Origin: CAZVCJ01 sp964625745
GTDB lineage: Bacteria; Chloroflexota; Anaerolineae; VGOG01
Reading direction: 5' to 3'
Assembly (NCBI GenBank): GCA_964625745.1
Contig: CAZVCJ010000140.1
Span: forward strand, 1-10,805
Length of the DNA stretch: 10,805 nt
Positions within the stretch are counted from its first letter, which is position 1. The number at the start of each line of letters is the position of its first letter. The translations under genes and the position numbers were made by a program. Below are positions 1 through 6,844 of the stretch, piece after piece. The notes under the pieces were generated by a model. The model was not told where the DNA came from, did no database searches, and was given only the letters and a program-made list of their open reading frames with translations.

Positions 1-170
1 AGTTCCGCGCCGTAGATGCCCTGATCACCAACTTTCACCTGCCGCGCTCGACCCTTTTGATGCTGGTGGCGGCTTTCACTGGCAAGGAGTTGATTGATAA
101 AGCGTATCGAGAAGCTGTCCAGAGGGAGTATCGCTTCTACAGCTTCGGCGACACGATGCTGATACTGTGA
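1..170 (+). CDS. queA: S-adenosylmethionine:tRNA ribosyltransferase-isomerase, C-terminal end (partial)
   Basis: Only the last 55 codons are present; the reading frame starts at base 3 and ends in TGA at 168-170. The translated tail contains LITNFHLPRSTLLMLVAAF followed by AYREAVQREYRFYSFGDTML, the conserved C-terminal signature of QueA. QueA transfers and isomerises the ribosyl group of S-adenosylmethionine onto 7-aminomethyl-7-deazaguanine in tRNA, making epoxyqueuosine at the wobble position in the cytoplasm. The gene runs in the same direction as the Xer operon, but a spacer of more than 140 bases with two promoters separates them, so they are probably transcribed separately. The 5' part lies outside the window. 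The family call rests on motif recognition and is secure. Confidence 0.93.
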   Translation, partial: FRAVDALITNFHLPRSTLLMLVAAFTGKELIDKAYREAVQREYRFYSFGDTMLIL

Positions 171-178
171 GTGGGGAT

Positions 179-207
179 TTGGCAAATCCAGCTCTCTGCG
201 ATATAAT
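179..207 (+). promoter_or_regulatory. Sigma70-type promoter P1 upstream of xerD
   Basis: A TTGGCA -35 box (179-184) is followed by a 17-base spacer and a perfect TATAAT -10 box (202-207). A short palindrome, GGATTT-GGC-AAATCC (175-189), overlaps the -35 box and could be an operator or a minor queA terminator hairpin. This is the first of two promoters in tandem in front of the Xer gene. Confidence 0.6.
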
Positions 208-238
208 AGACTTCATCGGAATAAGCTGCAACCCCGAT

Positions 239-266
239 TTGATTTTATGCAAACCTGTGATATAAT
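239..266 (+). promoter_or_regulatory. Sigma70-type promoter P2 upstream of xerD
   Basis: TTGATT (239-244), a 16-base spacer and TATAAT (261-266) lie close to the Xer start, leaving a leader of about 40 bases. It is the proximal member of the tandem pair and probably drives the four-gene operon that follows. Confidence 0.6.
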
Positions 267-313
267 ATACTCGACAGTTTCCCTACTGTACGATTTATTG
301 GAAGGAGCTGACC

Positions 314-1219
314 ATGCTAGAAAAGATCAAGGACTTTCTGGATTTCTTGTCTCTGGAGAAGGGCTCTCCGCCAAATACCCTGATTGCTTACCGGAACGAC
401 CTGGCCCAGTTCGCAAGATTCCTAAACGAGCGGGATGCACTCGAGGTCAAGTCCTGGGATGAAGTAGACAAAGACATGATCATCGCCTATATACTATATC
501 TCAAAGAGAGGGAATACGCTGCTTCTACCGTGGCCCGTAAGGTGGCAGCCGCCAAATCCTTCTTTCACTTCCTGGTGACAGAGGAATTGATCAAGGATGA
601 CCCCACGGCTACCCTGGATTCGCCCAAGGTGAAGAAGCAATTGCCCAAGGCCATCTCTGCCGAGGACGTGGGGCTATTGCTGGCCGAACCCGCCAAACGC
701 TCGACTCCCAAGGCCCTGCGAGACAAAGCCATGCTCGAACTCATGTACGCCACCGGCATGCGGGCCACCGAGTTGGTGGAGCTGGACATAGACGACGTGA
801 ATCTGCCTTCGACTTGTGTGCGGGTCATCGGCAAAGGCGACAAGGAAAGGATCATCCCCATACACAGCCGCGCCGTCAATGCTATCGAGACCTATCTGCG
901 CAAAGGTCGGCTCCAACTCCTTAAAGACCTGGAGGAGAAAGCCCTCTTCTTAAACCCTCGGGGCCGGCGGTTGACCCGCCAGGGCCTTTGGCTTATCATC
1001 AAGCACTATGTCAAGCAAGCGGGCCTTGACCCCAACATCACTCCTCACACCCTTCGCCACTCCTTTGCCACCCACATGCTGGAGAGCAGAGAGGCCACCC
1101 TGGTGGACGTTCAGCAGTTTCTGGGACACGCCAACATCGCCACCACCCAAATCTACACCCGCGTAACCAGCAAGCACAAGCGCCAGGTCTACGACGAGGC
1201 TCACCCGAGGGCAAAGTAG
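314..1219 (+). CDS. xerD: Site-specific tyrosine recombinase of the XerC/XerD family
   Basis: The 301-residue protein has the length and two-domain layout of Xer recombinases: an N-terminal SAM-like DNA-binding domain (about 1-90) and a C-terminal catalytic domain (about 110-295). The full catalytic set is visible: R150 in ATGMRATEL, K174 in GKGDKERIIP, H245 and R248 in HTLRHSFATH, H272 in LGHANIATT, and the nucleophile Y281. These positions lie within one or two residues of those in E. coli XerD. Xer enzymes resolve chromosome dimers at dif, usually with FtsK. The start is fixed by AAGGAG at 302-307, six bases before the ATG. It heads an operon with a purine nucleoside phosphorylase and two membrane proteins, the normal setting of a housekeeping Xer rather than a phage integrase. 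Whether it is XerC, XerD or a lone Xer cannot be decided from this window. Confidence 0.92.
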   Translation: MLEKIKDFLDFLSLEKGSPPNTLIAYRNDLAQFARFLNERDALEVKSWDEVDKDMIIAYILYLKEREYAASTVARKVAAAKSFFHFLVTEELIKDDPTATLDSPKVKKQLPKAISAEDVGLLLAEPAKRSTPKALRDKAMLELMYATGMRATELVELDIDDVNLPSTCVRVIGKGDKERIIPIHSRAVNAIETYLRKGRLQLLKDLEEKALFLNPRGRRLTRQGLWLIIKHYVKQAGLDPNITPHTLRHSFATHMLESREATLVDVQQFLGHANIATTQIYTRVTSKHKRQVYDEAHPRAK

Positions 1220-1222
1220 CCG

Positions 1223-1240
1223 AGCGAAAGCGCTTTCGCT
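1223..1240. repeat. 18-bp perfect palindrome between xerD and the phosphorylase gene
   Basis: AGCGAAAGCGCTTTCGCT reads the same on both strands. It lies four bases after the xerD stop and ends 26 bases before the next start codon. It has no T-run, so it is not a convincing terminator; it may be an mRNA-processing or stabilising hairpin, or an operator. Confidence 0.6.
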
Positions 1241-1266
1241 TTAGCTGACCGGACGAGGAGGCAATG

Positions 1267-2136
1267 ATGGCCAAATTCTTCACCCGCAAGGAATTCGCAG
1301 AGGCAGCCGATTTCATCCGCGGCCGCACGGACCGCGAACCGACCATCGGCTTGATTCTAGGCACAGGACTGAACCCCCTCGCCGAAGAGGTGCAGAGAGC
1401 CGATGTGATACCCTATAGCGAGATCCCACATTTTCCAGTTTCCACTATTGAAGGCCACGTTGGGCGATTGGTCATTGGAGAGTTGGAAGGCCAGGAGATA
1501 TTGGTCATGCAGGGCCGCGTCCATTATTACGAGGGCTATTCCCCCCAGCGCACTGTCCTGCCCATTCGGGCCATGCAGCTTTTGGGCATCGGTATTCTTA
1601 TCGTGACCAACGCCGCTGGTGGCCTGAATCCCGCCTTCCAGGCTGGTGACTTGATGCTCATCACCGATCACATCAACCTGATCGGCATGACTGGCCTCAA
1701 CCCCTTGCGTGGCCCCAACGATCCCGAACTGGGGCCTCGCTTCGTTGACATGTCCCAAGCTTATGATTTGAAACTGCGGGAGATGGCCCTGCGAGTAGCT
1801 AATGACCTGGGCTTTACCCTTCAGCAAGGGGTGTATGTTTGTCTGGCCGGCCCCACCTTTGAGACCCCAGCCGATCTGAAGTTCCTCCGTCTCATCGGCG
1901 TTGATGCCGTGGGCATGTCCACCGTGCCCGAGGTCACCGTCGCCCGCCATGCGGGCATGCGGGTGTTGGGCATCTCCGGAATCAGCAACGTGGCCGTCAT
2001 AGAACCAGTGAGGGAGAACAAGGCCGTTCACGAGGAGGTCTTGGAGGCCGGCACGATCCTCGTGCCTAAGCTCACTGTTCTACTCAAGGGGGTCATCAGT
2101 CGGTTAACTAATGAGGGAGGCTCTTTAGACAAATGA
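1267..2136 (+). CDS. punA: Purine nucleoside phosphorylase (trimeric, 6-oxopurine type)
   Basis: This enzyme cleaves inosine, guanosine and their deoxy forms with phosphate to give the free base and (deoxy)ribose-1-phosphate, serving purine salvage in the cytoplasm. Family landmarks, numbered from the ATG at 1267, are the phosphate-binding LGTGL near 31-35, R84 and H86 in GRVHYYEG, TNAAGG with N115, AGPTFETPAD with E199, GMSTVPEV with M217-S218, and SNVA with N241. The Glu plus Asn pair marks the trimeric, 6-oxopurine-specific class. Two ATGs overlap in the signal (1264 and 1267). GAGGAG at 1255-1260 leaves six bases to 1267 but only three to 1264, so 1267 is preferred. The gene follows xerD by 47 bases, and its stop overlaps the next start as ATGA, implying coupled translation. 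Confidence 0.93.
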   Translation: MAKFFTRKEFAEAADFIRGRTDREPTIGLILGTGLNPLAEEVQRADVIPYSEIPHFPVSTIEGHVGRLVIGELEGQEILVMQGRVHYYEGYSPQRTVLPIRAMQLLGIGILIVTNAAGGLNPAFQAGDLMLITDHINLIGMTGLNPLRGPNDPELGPRFVDMSQAYDLKLREMALRVANDLGFTLQQGVYVCLAGPTFETPADLKFLRLIGVDAVGMSTVPEVTVARHAGMRVLGISGISNVAVIEPVRENKAVHEEVLEAGTILVPKLTVLLKGVISRLTNEGGSLDK

Positions 2137-2864
2137 CGACACTGGTGAAGCTGGTCTCTGAGTACTACATCTGGCTGATAGGCGCCTGCGTCCTGGGCGT
2201 TTTGTCTTACATTGGAAGGGCTATCATGGCCCACCGGGAAAAGAGCAGGGCGATTTTTACTCTGGAGAAAGAAGCAGCCGCCAGCACCAGGATTCGCTCT
2301 ATAGGCATGGCTTTCGTTCTGTTGATCTTAGGTGGGACAATCTACTTCACCGCCATTTATTTGGAACCAAATCTGGATCTGGAGACCGAGATCGAGGTCA
2401 CGCCAACAGCCTTATTGCAGCCGACGCCAACCCCAACTACGGAGCCGCCTACGATCACGCCTACGCCCCGCCCCACGCGGACACCCCGTCCAACGACGAC
2501 CCCGGAGGTTACTCTCACTCTTACGCCCGAACCCGTTGTTTTGCCTAACTGTCCAAATCCTCTAGCCAGGCTCACTAACCCTACGGTGAACGCTGTCCTG
2601 AAGGGGTCTGTGGAAATCAGAGGGTCGGCGTATTATGAAGAACCTAATAAGTTTGACTACTACAAGTTCGAGTTTCGCCACCAGGTAGAAACTGAATGGT
2701 CCTTCATCCAAGACTTCAAAGAGCCGGTAGTTGATGGAATCCTGGGCAATTGGACCATACCCCCGTCTCTTCCTGCCGGTGCTTACACCTTCCGTTTAGT
2801 GGTGGTGGACAAAACGGGCAACTACTTGGATCCCTGTGAAGTGAATGTGACTATTGAACACTAA
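2133..2864 (+). CDS. Two-pass membrane protein with Thr/Pro-rich linker and C-terminal Ig-like module, function unknown
   Basis: The 243-residue protein has two hydrophobic segments (about 12-29 and 57-76) separated by a charged cytoplasmic-looking loop rich in Arg and Lys. A low-complexity TPTPT/TPRPT linker follows (about 88-136), then a globular C-terminal domain (139-243). That domain contains GSVEIRGSAYY, YYKFEF, VVDGILGNWT, LPAGAYTFRLVVVDKTGN and PCEVNVT, a beta-sandwich pattern that I recognise as recurrent in Chloroflexota surface proteins. C140 and C235 bracket the domain and could form a disulfide outside the membrane. The start overlaps the phosphorylase stop (ATGA). The nearest GGGAGG (2115-2120) is 12 bases upstream, so translation is probably coupled. 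The role is unknown; display of the Ig-like module on the cell surface is the inferred topology. Confidence 0.8.
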   Translation: MTTLVKLVSEYYIWLIGACVLGVLSYIGRAIMAHREKSRAIFTLEKEAAASTRIRSIGMAFVLLILGGTIYFTAIYLEPNLDLETEIEVTPTALLQPTPTPTTEPPTITPTPRPTRTPRPTTTPEVTLTLTPEPVVLPNCPNPLARLTNPTVNAVLKGSVEIRGSAYYEEPNKFDYYKFEFRHQVETEWSFIQDFKEPVVDGILGNWTIPPSLPAGAYTFRLVVVDKTGNYLDPCEVNVTIEH

Positions 2865-2899
2865 TCATTGGGAGAGCACATCCCGAAGGAGGATGAGAA

Positions 2900-3547
2900 A
2901 TGAAAGAGAAGCTAAAAGCATACTTCCCCTGGATTATGGTAGCAGCCGCCTTGTTCCTGCTGATTGCCCTGGTGATAGTGGGTCTCCTCTGCAACAGGGG
3001 AATTTCTGCCAATCGTGCCAGCACGGAGAGGATATCCGCCGAGGTGGATCGTCTCAATGATGAGATGGAGCAGGCGGGGGGCGAGATAGACAAGCTCGAA
3101 GCGGCCATAGAGAAGGCAGACGGCGAGATCGTCGAGCTCAGAGCAGAGCTGAAGAAGGCAGAGACGGAGGGGGACCGGCTCAGGGAAAACCTGCGGGAGG
3201 ACTTGGCGGAGGACATCTCCGCCAACGCCGACCGGCTTCAGGAAGAGGCCACGCAAGTGGCAACCAAAGCCGAGTTCCAGGTATTGCTCCTCAAGGCTTC
3301 GGCCAAGGCTTTGAAAGCGCGGATTCACCTGGCCGAGAAAGAGGCGGGGCTTGCTGAGCGGGATCTGGCGGAGTGTGATGCCGCCCTGGAAGCAGCGGCA
3401 GCTCTGGCTGACGGGAAAGACAAGACCGCTCTCCAGGAGATAAGGACGAGTATAGTCGAGCTGAAGGATGGTGTCGAAGCCCACACCTTCCCCATCGCTA
3501 CCCTGGAAATCGTGAGCGACAAAATAGACGCCCTCATCGGTAAGTAG
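2900..3547 (+). CDS. Membrane-anchored coiled-coil protein, function unknown
   Basis: The 215-residue product starts with a short basic segment and a single hydrophobic helix (about 10-31). A long heptad-like region rich in Glu, Ala, Leu and Lys follows (about 40-100), then a second helical segment (about 110-215) ending in SDKIDALIGK. No enzymatic motif is visible. AAGGAGG at 2886-2892 lies seven bases before the ATG, a near-perfect ribosome binding site. The gene follows the TP-linker protein after 35 bases and is the last gene of the operon before the terminator hairpin. It may form a rod-like structure on one face of the membrane or partner the preceding protein. No family name can be given with confidence. 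Confidence 0.75.
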   Translation: MKEKLKAYFPWIMVAAALFLLIALVIVGLLCNRGISANRASTERISAEVDRLNDEMEQAGGEIDKLEAAIEKADGEIVELRAELKKAETEGDRLRENLREDLAEDISANADRLQEEATQVATKAEFQVLLLKASAKALKARIHLAEKEAGLAERDLAECDAALEAAAALADGKDKTALQEIRTSIVELKDGVEAHTFPIATLEIVSDKIDALIGK

Positions 3548-3574
3548 TAGGGGAGAGCATCCATGACGGGGAAC

Positions 3575-3636
3575 AGCGGTTGAAAACCGCCTCTGGAGGG
3601 CGCGGATGCGCCCTCACAGGTGCGATTTCAATCGCT
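3575..3636. repeat. Short dispersed hairpin repeat, compact copy A
   Basis: A 62-bp imperfect palindrome. The outer arms AGCGGTTGAAA (3575-3585) and TTTCAATCGCT (3626-3636) pair along 11 positions, with one G-U. The inner arms GAGGGCGC (3596-3603) and GCGCCCTC (3608-3615) close on a four-base loop. It shares a 10-base block (3591-3600) and a 21-base block (3611-3631) with the larger copy at 7313-7441. It lies between the coiled-coil gene and the operon terminator. Confidence 0.8.
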
Positions 3637-3664
3637 ACCCAACTTTTCGCAATGTGCCCTACCG

Positions 3665-3697
3665 AAACTGCCCAGGGCCAAAGGCCCTGGGCAGTTT
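3665..3697. terminator. Bidirectional intrinsic terminator between the operon and rsmA
   Basis: A perfect 15-bp stem, AAACTGCCCAGGGCC (3665-3679) and GGCCCTGGGCAGTTT (3683-3697), encloses a three-base loop. The A and T ends of the arms supply U-rich stretches in either direction. It stands three bases from the rsmA stop and downstream of the + strand operon, so it can end both convergent transcripts. Confidence 0.8.
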
Positions 3698-3700
3698 GTG

Positions 3701-4666
3701 TTATGTCTGCATCTCCCTCCAAACCCTGACCCACTCCTCAATGCTCAAGGTCTGGGCGCGGCGCCTGGGGTTGACGCCAGCCCTGCTCAGGGCTTGAGCC
3801 ACCTCACTGGCCGGAAGATTCAACTCGGCTGCCAGGGCGTTGCGAAGCTGCTTCCGTCTTTGGGCGAAACCCGCCCGCACCACCTCGAAGAAGCTGCCAG
3901 CGTCATCCACTTCGACCACGGGATGGCGGTGTAGATCAATGCGTATCACCGCCGAGTCAACCTGGGGGGAGGGGTAAAAGGCGCCGGCTCTAACACGGGT
4001 CACGATGCGAGGTTGCCCGTAGAACTGAACGCTCACCGCCAACAGACTCATATCACCGGGCTGGGCGATTATACGCCGGGCTACTTCCAACTGGACAGTC
4101 ACCACCATCAGCTTGGGCCTGACTTCGGCGGTGAGGAGGTGGCGGAGGATGGCGGAGGTGATGTAATAGGGGAGGTTGGCGACGACTTTGTACTGTAGAC
4201 TCAGTGCATCATAATTTGCTCCCGCCCCCCGTTCCCCCCAACTTTGGGAGGGCAGGGGGGCAGATCCAGCGGCCTGGCGGCGGGAGGCAACCGAAGGTTG
4301 CACGCAACCCACCGCGAGCAATTGTGATCCCACGTGCCGCTCCAGCAAATCAGCCGGGTTCATCTCCAGGATGTCGCCACGAATGATCTCCACATTGGGC
4401 AGATCAGCCTTTGCGGTAGCCGTTTGCCTGAGCGCCTCCACCAAGCGCTGATCTAGCTCAACGGCGATCACCCTTCCGGCCCTCTCAGCTAAGAGGCGGG
4501 TCAGCGTGCCCAAGCCCGGCCCGATCTCCAGGACGACGTCCTCAGGCCCCAATTCGGCGGCCTCAACGATACGCTCTAATGCTCGCTGATCAGTCAAGAA
4601 ATTCTGGCCCAGGCCTTTCCTGGGCTGTATGTCAAATTCCTTCAGAAGCCTCCGCACGTTCATCAT
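3701..4666 (-). CDS. rsmA: 16S rRNA (adenine1518-N6/adenine1519-N6)-dimethyltransferase with an in-frame repeat insertion
   Basis: RsmA (KsgA) uses S-adenosylmethionine to dimethylate two adjacent adenines in the 3' terminal helix of 16S rRNA during late 30S assembly. Visible landmarks are KGLGQNFL (18-24), the SAM-binding EIGPGLGTLT (47-56), VIAVELD with the acidic ribose-binding residue (67-72), and catalytic motif IV NLPYY (164-168). The C-terminal domain carries FYPSPQVDSAV and FAQRRKQLRNAL. The protein has 321 residues, longer than the usual 265-290. The excess is a stretch at about 113-153, rich in Ser, Gly, Ala and Arg, that sits exactly where a palindromic element is inserted in the DNA. 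The frame is kept and all catalytic motifs are intact, so the enzyme is probably functional. Two ATGs (4666 and 4663) are possible starts, with a GACGGGG ribosome binding site just upstream. The gene following a yabE-like gene matches the Bacillus yabE-rnmV-ksgA neighbourhood, here without rnmV. Confidence 0.93.
   Translation of the reverse strand: MMNVRRLLKEFDIQPRKGLGQNFLTDQRALERIVEAAELGPEDVVLEIGPGLGTLTRLLAERAGRVIAVELDQRLVEALRQTATAKADLPNVEIIRGDILEMNPADLLERHVGSQLLAVGCVQPSVASRRQAAGSAPLPSQSWGERGAGANYDALSLQYKVVANLPYYITSAILRHLLTAEVRPKLMVVTVQLEVARRIIAQPGDMSLLAVSVQFYGQPRIVTRVRAGAFYPSPQVDSAVIRIDLHRHPVVEVDDAGSFFEVVRAGFAQRRKQLRNALAAELNLPASEVAQALSRAGVNPRRRAQTLSIEEWVRVWREMQT
4208..4328. repeat. Palindromic element inserted in frame within rsmA
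   Basis: The ends form inverted repeats, ATCATAATTTGCTC (4208-4221) and GAGCAATTGTGAT (4316-4328), matching at all but one substitution and one gap. Inside lie CTCCCG (4219-4224) facing CGGGAG (4281-4286), a C-rich/G-rich hairpin (4225-4260, loop AACTTT), and a three-arm group GCAACC, GGTTGC, GCAACC (4287-4309). The whole stretch is translated in the rsmA frame without stops. The structure resembles a mobile palindromic repeat or MITE; no clear target duplication is visible. Confidence 0.72.
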
Positions 4667-4695
4667 CGCCCCGTCACTTCAGCAGTTAAACAAAC

Positions 4696-4729
4696 AGGTG
4701 CAACGCACTCTCGGCAGTGCGTTGCACCT
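4696..4729 (-). terminator. Intrinsic terminator of the 3D-domain protein gene
   Basis: A perfect 14-bp stem, AGGTGCAACGCACT (4696-4709) with AGTGCGTTGCACCT (4716-4729), encloses a six-base loop. On the - strand it is followed by GTTTGTTTAA, a U-rich tail. It lies 25 bases after the stop of the gene at 4754-6301 and before rsmA, so rsmA probably depends on readthrough or an unseen promoter. Confidence 0.85.
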
Positions 4730-4753
4730 TAGCTTGAAAGTCGCCGGGCTTCA

Positions 4754-6301
4754 TCAGCGTTCCCTCGGCCAACTGGGCAACACCCAATGGATCTGATTTG
4801 CGGGCGGCGATGGAGCCAGGAGGTAGACGTCAACCCATCTATACCACAGCTTGAGCTCGCCCTCTTCGTAACCCAGGTCAACGTGCCGTCCTCTGATTTT
4901 GCCACCAGTATCTCCAGCCACCCCCAGGCCGTAGCCGGGCACGTACATTTCCGTCTCCATGTTGATCACCTGGGGGTCAACGGCCACGATGCCCCCCCTC
5001 ATCTCCCAACCCAGGCGGGTGATGCCGTACAGAGGATGGTCGGGGTCCTTGCCCGAGGTGGCAGCCGTATACGATGTGGCCAGCGCCCGGATCTTGCGCC
5101 AATATGTGAGGCTGCCCTCGGGGGTCTCCAATTCTCGCAGAATGATCTTAGTGCCGTAGGCGATAACCTTGTTGGTTGGCTCGCAGTCTACCCACTCGGC
5201 CTCCAGGGATCGCTCGACCTCCTGGCCATCTTCGCAGACAACGTGGATGCGCCGCTTGGTAACTCCGTCCTCGCCCTCCTGATCGAGTCGCTGATGGTCC
5301 AGCTCCAGATTCGGGTCGGGTTGCCAGGCCGTCTCGAAGGAGATAGGGTCTTGCTCAATGGCCATTTCCTCCGTCACTCGCACCACGCGAATGGCCGCAT
5401 CATCGTCTATGGGCACGTCTACGCCTGGCACTGTGTAGTCTTTGCCCAGCAGAACTACCCCTTCCTGGACCAGGGTCTCAGCCACCGTCTCCCCCTGAGT
5501 GCGTGTCCTGATGAGGCGACCATCTACCTGAATAGTTACTGGCCTGGAGCGCTGGATGGAGACCTGCATGTTCGCCGAGATAGAGCTGCCCAGGCTGGGG
5601 TCAACACGGTCGCCCAGGTAGAGATTGACGCCCTCATCGCGTAACGCCTCGCCCACCGTGGCTTTGGTAGTATAAAGAGTCGCGAGATTGCCATCATCAT
5701 CGAGATACATAGGCACTGCCCGCTGGATCACGACATGCAAGGGAGCACCTTCCTCCTGGCCGTTCCAACTATTGTTACCGCTGCGGCTACTGGCAAGCCG
5801 ATTGGTTGGGCTGTGCCCCGGCAGGCTGGCTGTCAAACTCGCTTCCTGCCCATCTATGATAACCCTGTCACGAGGCTGAAGGGCTATCCCTAACTCCTGC
5901 AGCAGGTCGCCCACCGTTTGGCTGTGGGTTCGCGTCTCAACCGTGCGGTCATCAACCTGGATGGTGGCTGGCCTGGCCCGGCGGACGGAAATAACATCCC
6001 CGTTCGCAATGGAAGCCTCTAACCCTGGCGAGATGGTGTCCTTCGGGCAGAGCTCCAGGCCGGCCTCTTTCAGAAGGGATTCAACCGAGGTCTGGTGAGT
6101 GCGGAAGGGCTCAGAGTAACCATCTAGCATGAGGGTCACTTGAGTTTGCGTTTGGAGATACCCGACCGTGAGGATGCCGGCCAGGGTCAACACCGCAGCC
6201 AACGCCAGCAGCTCTTTTCGAGGTCGCCAGCCTGCTATATTCTTAATGAATTCGTTCCATCGAAGTGGTTCAGGTTGGGGCTGGATGCTCTCTTCTAACA
6301 A
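4754..6301 (-). CDS. YabE-like cell-wall protein with DUF348, G5 and 3D domains
   Basis: The 515-residue protein has an N-terminal cytoplasmic stretch and a single membrane anchor (about 31-50). Four DUF348-type ubiquitin-like repeats follow near 53-100, 111-152, 187-240 and 253-300. A G5 domain (about 309-385) and a C-terminal 3D domain (about 405-495) complete it. The three aspartates that name the 3D fold are D442 (AVDP), D464 (AGDTGG) and D475 (RHVDLGY). The family includes YabE and resuscitation-promoting-factor-like proteins and is linked to peptidoglycan binding and cleavage outside the membrane; that activity is inferred here. A Ser/Gly/Asn-rich stretch (153-186) separates repeats 2 and 3. 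The start is TTG at 6299-6301: GGAGG lies four bases upstream, and no in-frame ATG occurs before the membrane segment. The neighbouring rsmA supports the YabE comparison. Confidence 0.85.
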   Translation of the reverse strand: MLEESIQPQPEPLRWNEFIKNIAGWRPRKELLALAAVLTLAGILTVGYLQTQTQVTLMLDGYSEPFRTHQTSVESLLKEAGLELCPKDTISPGLEASIANGDVISVRRARPATIQVDDRTVETRTHSQTVGDLLQELGIALQPRDRVIIDGQEASLTASLPGHSPTNRLASSRSGNNSWNGQEEGAPLHVVIQRAVPMYLDDDGNLATLYTTKATVGEALRDEGVNLYLGDRVDPSLGSSISANMQVSIQRSRPVTIQVDGRLIRTRTQGETVAETLVQEGVVLLGKDYTVPGVDVPIDDDAAIRVVRVTEEMAIEQDPISFETAWQPDPNLELDHQRLDQEGEDGVTKRRIHVVCEDGQEVERSLEAEWVDCEPTNKVIAYGTKIILRELETPEGSLTYWRKIRALATSYTAATSGKDPDHPLYGITRLGWEMRGGIVAVDPQVINMETEMYVPGYGLGVAGDTGGKIRGRHVDLGYEEGELKLWYRWVDVYLLAPSPPANQIHWVLPSWPRER

Positions 6302-6422
6302 GCGTCCTCCACGATCTCGGAACCCGAAGCTTAGCCGCCGAAGCTCTTCCCGGCTGGTTCTCCTTCCATACGACAGAGGGAGCGAGATCCGATCCCCCGC
6401 CCCCTCCTTTGGTCAAAGCGAT

Positions 6423-6691
6423 GGTCGTGCACCCCCTGTCGAATCGGGCTCCCCGGCTTACCGAGGCCAGCCAACTCCAGCCAGGCTACCCTGCGGCACC
6501 CAGGAGTTGCTACTTACCGCTGCTTCCTTCCGGACCTGACGGGGTTCGTAGGCTCCCGCCGCGCAGGACCCAACCTTCAACGCCACTTAACCGCGGCAGT
6601 CCCAGAAAACACCGACCCTCGAGGGGGAATTCGACCCCGCTATAGCGGGTTGCGGGTACAGGGCACCGCTAGCTCCCCATCTAGCACGACC
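6423..6691 (-). ncRNA. ffs: Signal recognition particle RNA, large bacterial type (with Alu domain)
   Basis: The - strand contains the invariant SRP helix 8 sequence GTCAGGTCCGGAAGGAAGCA followed by the asymmetric-loop region and GTGCCGCAGGGT, the Ffh-binding core. Unlike the short E. coli 4.5S RNA, the 5' part also matches the Bacillus scRNA Alu region: GTGCTAG, GGTGCCCTGTACCCGCAA, GCTATAGCGGG and TCGAATTCCC are all present. The 5' end GGTCGTGC (6684-6691) pairs perfectly with the 3' end GCACGACC (6423-6430), which sets the ends and gives about 269 nt, close to the Bacillus molecule. It acts with Ffh in co-translational membrane targeting. The ends are inferred from pairing and promoter position. 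Confidence 0.93.
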
Positions 6692-6697
6692 GTTGAT

Positions 6698-6726
6698 ATG
6701 GTACTTCATAAGCAGCAAAAAGTCAA
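6698..6726 (-). promoter_or_regulatory. Promoter of the SRP RNA gene
   Basis: On the - strand TTGACT (6721-6726) is separated by 17 bases from TACCAT (6698-6703). Six bases further on is the predicted 5' end of the SRP RNA at 6691. The -35 box begins one base after the encoded CCA of the tRNA-Ser at 6728. Confidence 0.7.
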
Positions 6727-6727
6727 A

Positions 6728-6817
6728 TGGCGGAGAGGGTGGGATTTGAACCCACGGAGCATTTCTGCTCACACGCTCTCCAGGCGTGCGCATTAGGCCA
6801 GACTATGCTACCTCTCC
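6728..6817 (-). tRNA. tRNA-Ser (anticodon GGA)
   Basis: The - strand folds as a type II tRNA. The acceptor GGAGAGG pairs with CCTCTCC, followed by discriminator G and encoded CCA. The anticodon stem CACGC/GCGTG carries loop CTGGAGA, giving anticodon GGA for UCC and UCU codons. The long variable arm GAGCA-GAAA-TGCTC is typical of serine tRNAs. The T arm GTGGG/CCCAC has loop TTCAAAT. Confidence 0.95.
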
Positions 6818-6844
6818 GCGTTATCCAATTGAGTGGGAGGTCTA

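Noticed and set aside
314..1219. The tyrosine recombinase as the integrase of the tRNA-Arg island
   Set aside because: It is about 9 kb away, is encoded within a housekeeping-type operon, and matches Xer proteins in length and residue spacing rather than phage integrases.
1223..1240. Palindrome as a transcription terminator after xerD
   Set aside because: It lacks a T-run, and the next gene starts 26 bases later with a good ribosome binding site, so the operon most likely continues through it.
1357..2031. 224-codon open frame on the - strand
   Set aside because: It is antisense to the purine nucleoside phosphorylase gene, rich in His, Gln and Gly, with no motif or ribosome binding site.
4787..5644. 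285-codon open frame on the + strand
   Set aside because: It is the antisense shadow of the DUF348-G5-3D gene, which shows clear domains on the other strand.
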